From Hyphomicrobiales bacterium (lineage in GTDB: Bacteria; Pseudomonadota; Alphaproteobacteria; Rhizobiales; Aestuariivirgaceae), in the NCBI GenBank assembly GCA_025356765.1, contig JANXRO010000009.1, positions 1-5,053 on the forward strand: a stretch of 5,053 bases of DNA, written 5' to 3'. The notes under the pieces were generated by a model, which worked only from the letters and a program-made list of their open reading frames with translations, was not told the origin of the DNA and searched no databases. Below are positions 1-5,053 of the stretch, piece after piece. A program made the translations under genes and the position numbers. Each line of letters opens with the position of its first letter. The stretch's first letter is position 1.

Positions 1-138
1 TTCTACTTTATTTACATTCTGTCCTCCTGCACCACCTGATCGTGATGTTTGTAGTTCGAGGTCGGCAGGATTAATTACAATTTCATCAAACTCATCCGCT
101 TCAGGCATGATGGCAACAGTTGCTGCAGAGGTATGAAT
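1..138 (-). other. In-frame fragment of peptide chain release factor 1 (prfA-like), probable chimeric join
   Basis: The last 46 codons of the dehydrogenase frame do not resemble the dehydrogenase family. They read IHTSAATVAIMPEADEF, then INPADLELQTSRSGGAGGQNVNKVE (written in two parts). This is the class I release factor region just before and including the GGQ loop that triggers peptidyl-tRNA hydrolysis on the ribosome (GGQ codons at 19-27). The forms IMPEAD and SGGAGGQNVNKVE are, from memory, typical of cyanobacterial and plastid RF1 rather than of proteobacterial RF1 (SSGAGGQHVN). GC is about 42-43% over 1-120 by hand count, against about 53% over 541-600, and GGA, GTA, CTA and CGA codons cluster here. 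The upstream two thirds of RF1 are absent. The join falls at about 138-150, at a QGR tripeptide that both families carry at that point (AQGR in the dehydrogenase, TQGR in RF1). An assembly or amplification chimera is the likeliest explanation. Confidence 0.8.
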
Positions 139-1386
139 CTGGCGCCCTTGTGCCTTGTCATCAGCGCTGATGAAGCCTGTCAACACATCAACCGGAGGAC
201 CAGAGGGTTTTCCGGCCGTGAACGGCACATAGACCACTTTATAACCGCTGCGGGGTTTACGGTTCCATGAACCGTGTTGGCCGACAAATGCACCATTGGA
301 AAATGCCGTGCCCAGATCAGCGTTTTTGCTGAAGGTAAGACCGAGCGAAGCCGTGTGTGGGCCCAAGGCATAATCGGGCACAATTGCAGAGGCGACCAAT
401 TGTGGATTTTGTGGGCTTACCCGCGTATCAACGTGGTTGCCATAATAGCTGAAGGGCCAGCCATAAAACCCACCATCTTTCACTGCTGTCATGTAATCGG
501 GCACAAGGTCGCTGCCAATTTCATCACGTTCATTGACAGCAACCCAAAGTGCACCACTTTCAGGCTGCCATGAAAGGCCATTGGGATTGCGCAAGCCAGA
601 GGCATAGAGCCTGGATTTTTTCGTGGCCAAATCCACTTCCAGAATTGCGGCACGATTAAGCTCTACCGCCAAGCCGTTTTCTCCCACATTGCTGTTAGAA
701 CCAACGGTGGCATAAAGCTTGGTGCCGTCTTTGCTGGCCAAGACATCTTTGGTCCAATGATGATTGATGGTGCCTGCTGGCAAATCCACAATTTTTTCAG
801 GAGCCGCCGTAATTTTTAAATCCCCATCTTTATAGGGAAAACTTACAATGGCATCGGTATTGGCCACATATAATTTATTGTTCGAAAGCGTCATGCCAAA
901 AGGCGAATTGAGATTTTCAATAAAGGGCTGTTTAATTTCAGCAACGCCATCGCCATCGGCATCGCGCAATATTGATATGCGATTGGCGGTTGGCGCTTCA
1001 GCGCCCGCTTTGCTCATCAATACCTTCATAACAGCACCGCGAATGCCTTTGCCATCATCAGGCTTGGGCGGCGCATTTGTCTCTGTCACCAAAACATCGC
1101 CATTGGGCAAAACAAGTAATGTGCGGGGATGATCCAATCCACCGGCAAATTCTTTGACGACCAAACCTAGCGCAGGAATGGGAGCTTGGCCAGGTTTCCA
1201 AGTAGACACCTGCGCAATGTTAACAGTTGGTAAGAGAGTGGGATCAGGTGCGGGAAGTTTCGGATTCGGGCCATAGCCCTCTAAGACATTTAACGTGGCG
1301 CTTTCACCACCAAACGCCATATAGCCGCCCAAGCCAACGGCCAAGACCACAACAATGCCCAAAACAGTTTTTCCAAGTATCGACAT
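1..1386 (-). CDS. PQQ-type sorbosone/glucose dehydrogenase-like beta-propeller protein, 3' end replaced and running off the left edge
   Basis: An open frame of 462 codons runs from ATG at 1386 to the left edge without a stop. Residues 5-25 (ILGKTVLGIVVVLAVGLGG region) form a single hydrophobic signal anchor, so the body should lie in the periplasm. Residues ~75-415 carry features of the glucose/sorbosone dehydrogenase family (six-bladed propellers that oxidise sugars or aldehydes, usually with PQQ): AGGLDHPR (81-88), LPNGDVLVTE (93-102), RDADGDG (141-147), HHWTKD (209-214), a likely site for the catalytic His, GSNSNVGENG (229-238), GLRNPNG (264-270), GGFYGWP (305-311), and GQHGSWNR (369-376). 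The start is supported by AAAGG 8 nt upstream. The gene stands apart from the nei operon and has its own stress promoter (see 1421-1445). The true C-terminus, normally about 25-30 residues that close the last blade, is missing: from residue ~417 the frame encodes release factor sequence. The substrate is unknown, and a non-PQQ propeller role is possible. Confidence 0.85.
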   Translation of the reverse strand, partial: MSILGKTVLGIVVVLAVGLGGYMAFGGESATLNVLEGYGPNPKLPAPDPTLLPTVNIAQVSTWKPGQAPIPALGLVVKEFAGGLDHPRTLLVLPNGDVLVTETNAPPKPDDGKGIRGAVMKVLMSKAGAEAPTANRISILRDADGDGVAEIKQPFIENLNSPFGMTLSNNKLYVANTDAIVSFPYKDGDLKITAAPEKIVDLPAGTINHHWTKDVLASKDGTKLYATVGSNSNVGENGLAVELNRAAILEVDLATKKSRLYASGLRNPNGLSWQPESGALWVAVNERDEIGSDLVPDYMTAVKDGGFYGWPFSYYGNHVDTRVSPQNPQLVASAIVPDYALGPHTASLGLTFSKNADLGTAFSNGAFVGQHGSWNRKPRSGYKVVYVPFTAGKPSGPPVDVLTGFISADDKAQGRQIHTSAATVAIMPEADEFDEIVINPADLELQTSRSGGAGGQNVNKVE

Positions 1387-1394
1387 GCAAATTG

Positions 1395-1399
1395 CCTTT
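1395..1399 (-). promoter_or_regulatory. Shine-Dalgarno sequence of the dehydrogenase gene
   Basis: AAAGG on the minus strand lies 8 nt before the ATG at 1386. It decides the start: the other nearby ATG, 19 nt upstream, is in a different frame, and the signal anchor begins right after the chosen start. Confidence 0.55.
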
Positions 1400-1420
1400 G
1401 CTCATTTCCGTTAGGTCATC

Positions 1421-1445
1421 AACGGACTTTACGGACAAAGGTTCC
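1421..1445 (-). promoter_or_regulatory. EcfG (general stress response) sigma factor promoter
   Basis: On the minus strand, GGAAC (1445-1441) is followed after exactly 16 nt by CGTT (1424-1421). This matches the established alphaproteobacterial EcfG/SigT/RpoE2 promoter consensus, GGAAC-N16/17-cGTT, which is driven by the PhyR-NepR-EcfG partner switch. A transcript starting 6-8 nt downstream would have a leader of about 30 nt containing the AAAGG ribosome binding site, ending at the ATG at 1386. The site lies in the only non-coding gap of the window and points into the dehydrogenase gene. I found no second copy at the other GTTCC sites I checked in the window. Confidence 0.7.
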
Positions 1446-1467
1446 GCCTGTTCTTATATCCTGAAAA

Positions 1468-2262
1468 TTATGCAGACACACTGAATGAGGGCTGGCAGGT
1501 TTTACACATAAAGGCCCTGCGCTTAGCGATTTCAAATTTTTGAATTTCGCCATCGCAGGTGGGGCATATGGGCTTGTTGAAGATATTCACCCGCTCGCCA
1601 TATTTCGAGCGGGATTTTTTAACACCGTCCACCGTGATGATTGAATTATTTTTCACCCCAATTTCCAAGAGATGAACAGAGTCGGCCCAGAGCTGATCAA
1701 ACACTTCGCGGGTGATTTGGTTGCCCGGCGTTAACGGGTGAACACCCTGCCGCCACAAAATCTCGGTGCGATAGATATTGCCAATGCCACCCACCACTGA
1801 TTGATCCATCAACAATTGCCCAATGGATGTTTTGCTTTTTGAAATCCTTGTAAAGGCAAGATCTGGATTAGCATCTTTTCGCAATACATCAGGCCCGATG
1901 CGCTTGGTCAAAGCAATCAGTTGGGCTTTGTCTAACACTTCGCAGGTGTTGGGGCCGTTGATATCAACTACATGCGTGTCGCTCATTATGCGCACACGCA
2001 CTTCGCCTTTGGGTTCGGCTGCGGGCAATTTTGCTGTGCGAAAACGGCCGAACAACCCCAAGTGAATATGCAAAGCCATATGGTTCTTGAATTGATAGAT
2101 CAGATGTTTGCCATAAGCTTCAACAGCCAAACACATCTGACCATCCAAATGTGCGGCACCTTCGTGAAATCGCCCTTGGGGTGAGGCAACGCTTAAAACC
2201 TTGCCCGCCAACATTGGCCTTTGGTCGCGCGCGGCGCGGTGAATGGTGTGGCCTTCGGGCAT
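1468..2262 (-). CDS. nei: Nei/Fpg-family DNA glycosylase/AP lyase (endonuclease VIII-like)
   Basis: A 264-residue base excision repair enzyme that removes oxidised bases and cuts the abasic site by beta/delta elimination. Family landmarks are all present. Pro2-Glu3 follows the initiator Met (MPEGHTIHRAA) and gives the N-terminal amine nucleophile, which fixes the start. Lys52 lies in AYGKHL. The helix-two-turn-helix covers ~146-176 (SIGQLLMDQSVVGGIGNIYR, with Asn162). A C-terminal zinc finger has Cys233, Cys236, Cys253 and Cys256, with Arg248 five residues before the third Cys. The N-terminus (MPEGHTIHR), SPQGRF at 27-32 and HLGLFG at 67-72 resemble, from memory, mycobacterial Nei1 more than E. 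coli Fpg or Nei, so oxidised pyrimidines are the likelier substrates; specificity is inferred. Its ATG shares one base with the TAA of the photolyase-like gene (TAATG), and no good Shine-Dalgarno is visible, so translation probably depends on coupling. Full length. Confidence 0.93.
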   Translation of the reverse strand: MPEGHTIHRAARDQRPMLAGKVLSVASPQGRFHEGAAHLDGQMCLAVEAYGKHLIYQFKNHMALHIHLGLFGRFRTAKLPAAEPKGEVRVRIMSDTHVVDINGPNTCEVLDKAQLIALTKRIGPDVLRKDANPDLAFTRISKSKTSIGQLLMDQSVVGGIGNIYRTEILWRQGVHPLTPGNQITREVFDQLWADSVHLLEIGVKNNSIITVDGVKKSRSKYGERVNIFNKPICPTCDGEIQKFEIAKRRAFMCKTCQPSFSVSA

Positions 2263-3500
2263 TAGATAAAACTCAATTGTTCATCGGCAGGCACATGAAG
2301 ATGGCGCACCAGCATGGGGATTTTTTCTTTCAACGCAAAAAAGCCCTTGGTGCTGTGTGGCCACGCGGCGGTATCAAAACTGCGGCGCAGTTGGATCAGC
2401 CGAATGCCATTTTCGCTTAACTCTTGTTTGAGGTTGACCAAAAGTTCAGCCACCGGCCCTACTGGTGCATAACCTGTTAGGATGGTTTCAAGGCTGTTGG
2501 CTTTAGCCCAGCTGCGAATGCTTTCAGTTTGCAAAGTTTCAAGATTTTCAGTTGGTGCATTAAAATGAATTCCAGCACGCTTAACGGCATCAATCACAGC
2601 AGCATTTGCAAAATCATGAACAGGTTTGGAAACTGGAAAATCCGATCGGCCTGCAGTAAAACTTGCGCCAGCAATCGCTTTGACTTGCGTGTTGCTAACA
2701 TTCCATGTTTCAGCGTTCAAATCTTCTTCCGTGAGCAAAAGCCCGACGGTGCCGCCCGAATAAGTTTCAGATGATTGAGGAATTTTTTGCGCCGATGGAA
2801 GTGGTGGCTCTTCAAGTGCCACAGCAGTATGCGCCAAGCCCACTGGCGAAAAGCGGCCTTGGGTATAAGTTTCAATATTATCTGCCCGCGCAAGATAGGT
2901 TTTGCCTTTGGTGTGCAAGCCCGCAACCCAGCGCCAAGACAAAGTGTTTGAAGCCGGATCACCATCCAGCAAATGCCTGAACATAAAATCGGCGCCCAAT
3001 TGCCAAGGCAGGCGTAAAGTGAAAATCCATATCGATGCAAACCACATGCGCGAGTGGTTGTGCAGATAGCCAAATTCTTTCAGTTCATTCACCCACACAT
3101 CAAAACATTCAAAACCGGTGCGGCCTTCGATTGCTGCCTCAAACGCTTTTTGCATTCCGCCTTGCAGCTTGATGCTTTTTAAATCGCGGCAATAATTTGT
3201 CCAAATGGCAGGCCGTGTTTCTAGATGGCCTTTGAAATAGCTGCGCCAGAAAACCTCTTGGATAAATTTTTCTGCTGCTTGCAATGAATGTTTGTTGAGC
3301 ACCGCTTGCAGCACTTCTTCTTCCGTTATCAGCAGATGGCGAATATAGGGCGAAAGTGCTGAAACATTGCTGCGATCATGCGGCCCCAAATCAGCGTTGC
3401 GGTTGTTTTGATAATGGCGACCGGCAGCGCTTACAAATTGCGAAAGGCGCTGCAATCCTGCGGCGCGTGTTGGTTCAAATGGAATTGAGTACGTCATCAT
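2262..3500 (-). CDS. Photolyase/cryptochrome-like flavoprotein with FAD domain first (apparent circular permutation)
   Basis: A 412-residue protein. Residues ~15-220 match the helical FAD-binding domain of DNA photolyases: LSPYIRH (49-55), EVFWRSYF (82-89), HNHSRM (147-152), DGDPASNTLSWRW (179-191). Spacing from HN through W166 to W189 equals that of E. coli PhrB (N341, W359, W382), so N148, R151, W166, D179, D181, N185, W189 and W191 have counterparts. E82 and W85 match the lesion-pocket pair E274/W277. A proline-rich linker (~228-250) leads to ~251-400, which reads like the alpha/beta domain that normally comes first: TGYAPVGPVAE (342-352) resembles the NRxYEP region, and WPHSTKGFFALK (380-391) resembles that domain's end. 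I chose ATG 3500, one base after the upstream stop; TTG 3509 (8-nt overlap) and ATG 3497 are alternatives. No strong ribosome site is visible, suggesting coupling. Likely light-driven repair or photoreception; the lesion and antenna are unknown. Confidence 0.82.
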   Translation of the reverse strand: MMTYSIPFEPTRAAGLQRLSQFVSAAGRHYQNNRNADLGPHDRSNVSALSPYIRHLLITEEEVLQAVLNKHSLQAAEKFIQEVFWRSYFKGHLETRPAIWTNYCRDLKSIKLQGGMQKAFEAAIEGRTGFECFDVWVNELKEFGYLHNHSRMWFASIWIFTLRLPWQLGADFMFRHLLDGDPASNTLSWRWVAGLHTKGKTYLARADNIETYTQGRFSPVGLAHTAVALEEPPLPSAQKIPQSSETYSGGTVGLLLTEEDLNAETWNVSNTQVKAIAGASFTAGRSDFPVSKPVHDFANAAVIDAVKRAGIHFNAPTENLETLQTESIRSWAKANSLETILTGYAPVGPVAELLVNLKQELSENGIRLIQLRRSFDTAAWPHSTKGFFALKEKIPMLVRHLHVPADEQLSFI

Positions 3501-3501
3501 A

Positions 3502-3939
3502 TTAAGCAAAGCTGAGTGCTAACAAGCAAGTGCATACAAACAGTGTCACATTGCGACGCGTTTGCAAATAAGCGGTTGGAATTTCAAGCCCGCGATCAAT
3601 CGCATATAAAAGTGCAAACAAAACGATCAACACATAGCAAACATGTGTGGGCAAAAGCAGCAAACCACTAATCCAGGCAACCAAGGCAATAACGTTGCTG
3701 GTGACCAACAAATTTAGCTTGCCACGCGTGCCGGAAAGAAATTGCCCCCAATGCACGCCCGCCATAAATGAGATGATCAACACACCATATGACAACACAA
3801 TGCGCCGCGTATCGATAAAATAGATCATCGGCAGGCTGCCCGACATTTTGGCGAAAGTGCCCAGAGCAAAAGGCAATGTGCCGAGATAAGGCAGAATATT
3901 CAGCAGCGAAAAATTCATAAAGGCTTTACGCAGCGGCAT
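3502..3939 (-). CDS. DUF3429-like small inner membrane protein
   Basis: About 145 residues, strongly hydrophobic. Likely membrane segments lie at ~11-30, 48-64, 76-95, 99-113 and 130-145. The most telling stretch is SYGVLIISFMAGVHWG (50-65); together with an Asp after the fourth segment (D115 in AIDRG) it resembles the DUF3429 family, whose biochemical role is not known to me. I chose ATG 3939, which lies 5 nt after the dioxygenase stop. A TTG at 3966 would extend it by 9 residues and overlap that gene, and ATG 3918 would shorten it by 7; no start has a clear Shine-Dalgarno. The TAA ends one base before the photolyase-like ATG. From memory, DUF3429 genes also occur near photolyase genes in other proteobacterial light-response clusters, which would suit this position. 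The family call rests on motif resemblance only. Confidence 0.7.
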   Translation of the reverse strand: MPLRKAFMNFSLLNILPYLGTLPFALGTFAKMSGSLPMIYFIDTRRIVLSYGVLIISFMAGVHWGQFLSGTRGKLNLLVTSNVIALVAWISGLLLLPTHVCYVLIVLFALLYAIDRGLEIPTAYLQTRRNVTLFVCTCLLALSFA

Positions 3940-3944
3940 GAGCG

Positions 3945-4739
3945 TTAGATCAAAACCGGAAACCAATCTTCGCGCAAGCGTTGGCCTTCTATCATATCAT
4001 GGCCCGGAAATGGCGGCGAGGTGCGCCCAGGCCTTGTGACATAACGTGCATCATCACCCAACAGGCGCAGCGAAAAGGCCCGCCGCCTTATGCCAGCCAA
4101 GTTGCCGCGCGCGCCATGCAAGGTTTTATAATTAAAGGCCACAGCGTCGCCCGGCTCCATCGCCCATTCCATCACTTTATATTTTTCAGGCTCGGCATCA
4201 GGGTCTGGCACTGGCATATAAAGTTCGGGGTTGGGATAAAAACTGGTTTCGGCCAGCCAGCGCGTGGGCAAAACGGCTTTGGGCCATTTGTGTGAACCGG
4301 CAACGCAGCGAAGCGAAGCTTCTTTCACCGGATCAACCGGCGCCCAAAAACTTACGGTTTGTTGGCCTTCCACAAAATAATAAGGGCCATCTTGATGCCA
4401 CGGTGTGGGCTTGGCTGTTCCTGGCTCTTTCACCAACACATGATCATGAAACATTTGAACAGATTTTGATTTCATTAAAGTCGCCGCCGCTTCAGCCGCG
4501 GGGGACTTTTTGATAACCTCTTCAAATTCTGGAATGCGCGTCCAATTGCAATAATCATCAAAAAAGCGGCCACCCTCGCCTGCCTTTAAATTCTCAGACG
4601 CATAAGGCCCGGGCTCTCGCATGTTGCGGGCAATGCCTTCCCGAATGGTTTCAACAAAGCCAGCAAAAAGGCCTTTGATCAGAACAGCGCCATCGCGTTC
4701 ATAAGCTGCAATTTGGGAGGCTGTAATGGGAAAGGGCAT
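3945..4739 (-). CDS. Phytanoyl-CoA dioxygenase (PhyH)-family Fe(II)/2-oxoglutarate oxygenase
   Basis: A 264-residue cytosolic oxygenase that should couple oxidative decarboxylation of 2-oxoglutarate to hydroxylation of an unidentified substrate. The N-terminus (TASQIAAYERDGAVLIKGLF, 6-25) is the usual PhyH opening. The iron ligands are seen as His115 and Asp117 in PWHQDGPYY (113-121) and His208 in LHGARGN (207-213). The Arg cluster 218-220 should supply the 2-oxoglutarate-binding Arg; R219 is 11 residues after the distal His, as in human PHYH (H264 to R275). VSFWAPVDPV (129-138) is the typical strand after the HxD motif. The start is ATG 4739 with AAGGA 8 nt upstream; the 4-nt gap to the GST stop means that this ribosome site sits inside the end of the GST gene. 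Length is normal for the family and nothing is missing. The family covers fatty acyl-CoA, ectoine, alkylphosphonate and secondary-metabolite enzymes, so no substrate can be assigned. Confidence 0.9.
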   Translation of the reverse strand: MPFPITASQIAAYERDGAVLIKGLFAGFVETIREGIARNMREPGPYASENLKAGEGGRFFDDYCNWTRIPEFEEVIKKSPAAEAAATLMKSKSVQMFHDHVLVKEPGTAKPTPWHQDGPYYFVEGQQTVSFWAPVDPVKEASLRCVAGSHKWPKAVLPTRWLAETSFYPNPELYMPVPDPDAEPEKYKVMEWAMEPGDAVAFNYKTLHGARGNLAGIRRRAFSLRLLGDDARYVTRPGRTSPPFPGHDMIEGQRLREDWFPVLI

Positions 4740-4743
4740 TGGA

Positions 4744-5053
4744 TTATTCCTTGTGCGAAGCGATCGGCGGAAGTTCTGGTGTGTTTAGACCTTCAAACGT
4801 ATCCGCCCAAGCGGCCAGGGCTTGAAGATTTTGGTTCCAACGCGAAATGTTTGCATAATCCTGAATCGGCAATTCGGCCACATCATTGTAAGGCAGAAAT
4901 GTTGCCATACGAAAATCCGCATAACTGAGGCCGCTGTTCAACAGCCAATCCCGGCCATTGAGATGCGCATCAAGTAGGGCAGCGCTGTGGTGAAAAAGTG
5001 CTAAGCCAGCTTTCACTTTGTCCTGGTCAATCGGCCCATGGCCATAGCGCTGC
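4744..5053 (-). CDS. Glutathione S-transferase-like protein, C-terminal part (runs off the right edge)
   Basis: The last 102 codons are present and the frame stays open to the right edge, so this is the 3' part of a gene; the first GTG inside the window (5016) is not a plausible start. The residues look like the all-helical C-terminal domain of a GST: KVKAGLALFHHSAALLDAHL (residues 12-31 of the fragment), then DWLLNSGLSYADFRMATFLP. SYAD (43-46) is the S/T-x-x-D N-capping box that GSTs carry at the start of the core helix, and NISRWNQNLQALAAW (68-82) is the usual final helix region. The N-terminal thioredoxin-like half, which would show the catalytic Ser, Cys or Tyr, is outside the window, so the GST class cannot be set. 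The gene lies 4 nt upstream of the PhyH-family gene and is the first operon member visible. Confidence 0.85.
   Translation of the reverse strand, partial: QRYGHGPIDQDKVKAGLALFHHSAALLDAHLNGRDWLLNSGLSYADFRMATFLPYNDVAELPIQDYANISRWNQNLQALAAWADTFEGLNTPELPPIASHKE
4748..4752 (-). promoter_or_regulatory. Shine-Dalgarno sequence of the PhyH-family gene
   Basis: AAGGA lies 8 nt before ATG 4739 and just before the TAA of the GST-like gene (AAGGAATAA). It is the clearest ribosome binding site in the operon and supports the ATG at 4739 as the start. Confidence 0.6.

Noticed and set aside
261..273. Palindrome GGTTCATGAACC-like (GGTTCCATGAACC) and its GTTCC as a second EcfG box
   Set aside because: It lies inside the dehydrogenase coding sequence and no AACG occurs 16-17 nt further along the minus-strand direction.
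274..573. 99-codon plus-strand open frame
   Set aside because: It is antisense to the dehydrogenase propeller region and has no recognisable features.
1..1386. Genuine dehydrogenase-release factor fusion protein
   Set aside because: The release factor part lacks its ribosome-binding and codon-recognition regions up to the join, the propeller loses its closing strand, and base composition changes at the join at a contig-like edge; a chimera is simpler.
1408..1425. Inverted repeat CCGTT-N8-AACGG as a terminator or operator
   Set aside because: The stem is only 5 bp with no following T-run, and one arm overlaps the CGTT -10 box, so the promoter reading explains it better.
1423..1436. Direct repeat CGGAC-TTTA-CGGAC as a regulator site
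   Set aside because: Two 5-bp copies inside the promoter spacer could arise by chance; there is no third copy or symmetry.
2717..3073. 118-codon minus-strand open frame
   Set aside because: It is a shifted reading of the photolyase FAD domain; the real frame holds the HNHSRM and WRW motifs with exact family spacing.
3981..4295. 104-codon plus-strand open frame
   Set aside because: It lies wholly antisense to the PhyH-family gene, whose frame shows conserved iron-ligand motifs; the plus-strand product shows no recognisable domain.
1..5053. CRISPR arrays, tRNA or rRNA genes, insertion sequences
   Set aside because: I saw no regularly spaced repeats, cloverleaf-like segments, transposase motifs or terminal inverted repeats; nearly every base is in a recognised gene.

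Overview
The window looks like a piece of a chromosome from an alphaproteobacterium with mid-range GC (about half G+C by eye). The reasons are the general-stress (EcfG-type) promoter GGAAC-N16-CGTT, the compact gene packing, and an unusual photolyase-like protein of a kind I associate with alphaproteobacteria. All recognisable genes lie on the minus strand and there is no gene-free stretch longer than about 100 bases.

Right to left, in the direction of transcription, the layout is as follows. A glutathione S-transferase-like protein enters from the right edge (only its C-terminal 102 residues are present). It is followed by a phytanoyl-CoA dioxygenase (PhyH)-family iron/2-oxoglutarate oxygenase, a small DUF3429-like membrane protein, a photolyase/cryptochrome-like flavoprotein with reversed domain order, and a Nei/Fpg-family DNA glycosylase. 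The intervals are 4 nt, 5 nt, 1 nt and a 1-nt overlap, so these five genes very probably form one operon whose promoter is off the right edge. Two of the five members belong to DNA repair families (light-dependent repair and base excision repair of oxidised bases). The other three would fit oxidative, light or lipid stress, but their substrates cannot be read from the sequence.

After an 81-nt gap comes a separate gene for a membrane-anchored PQQ-type sorbosone/glucose dehydrogenase-like beta-propeller. Its upstream gap contains an exact match to the alphaproteobacterial EcfG general-stress promoter, placed correctly relative to a Shine-Dalgarno sequence and start codon.

Two things stand out. 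First, the photolyase-like protein has the FAD-binding helical domain first and an apparent photolyase alpha/beta domain second, the reverse of the classical order, while keeping the key flavin-pocket and lesion-pocket residues. Second, the leftmost ~138 bases continue the dehydrogenase reading frame but encode a segment of a peptide chain release factor 1, including its GGQ motif, of a cyanobacterial/plastid-like flavour and with different base and codon use. This is more likely a chimeric join at a contig end than a real fusion protein.
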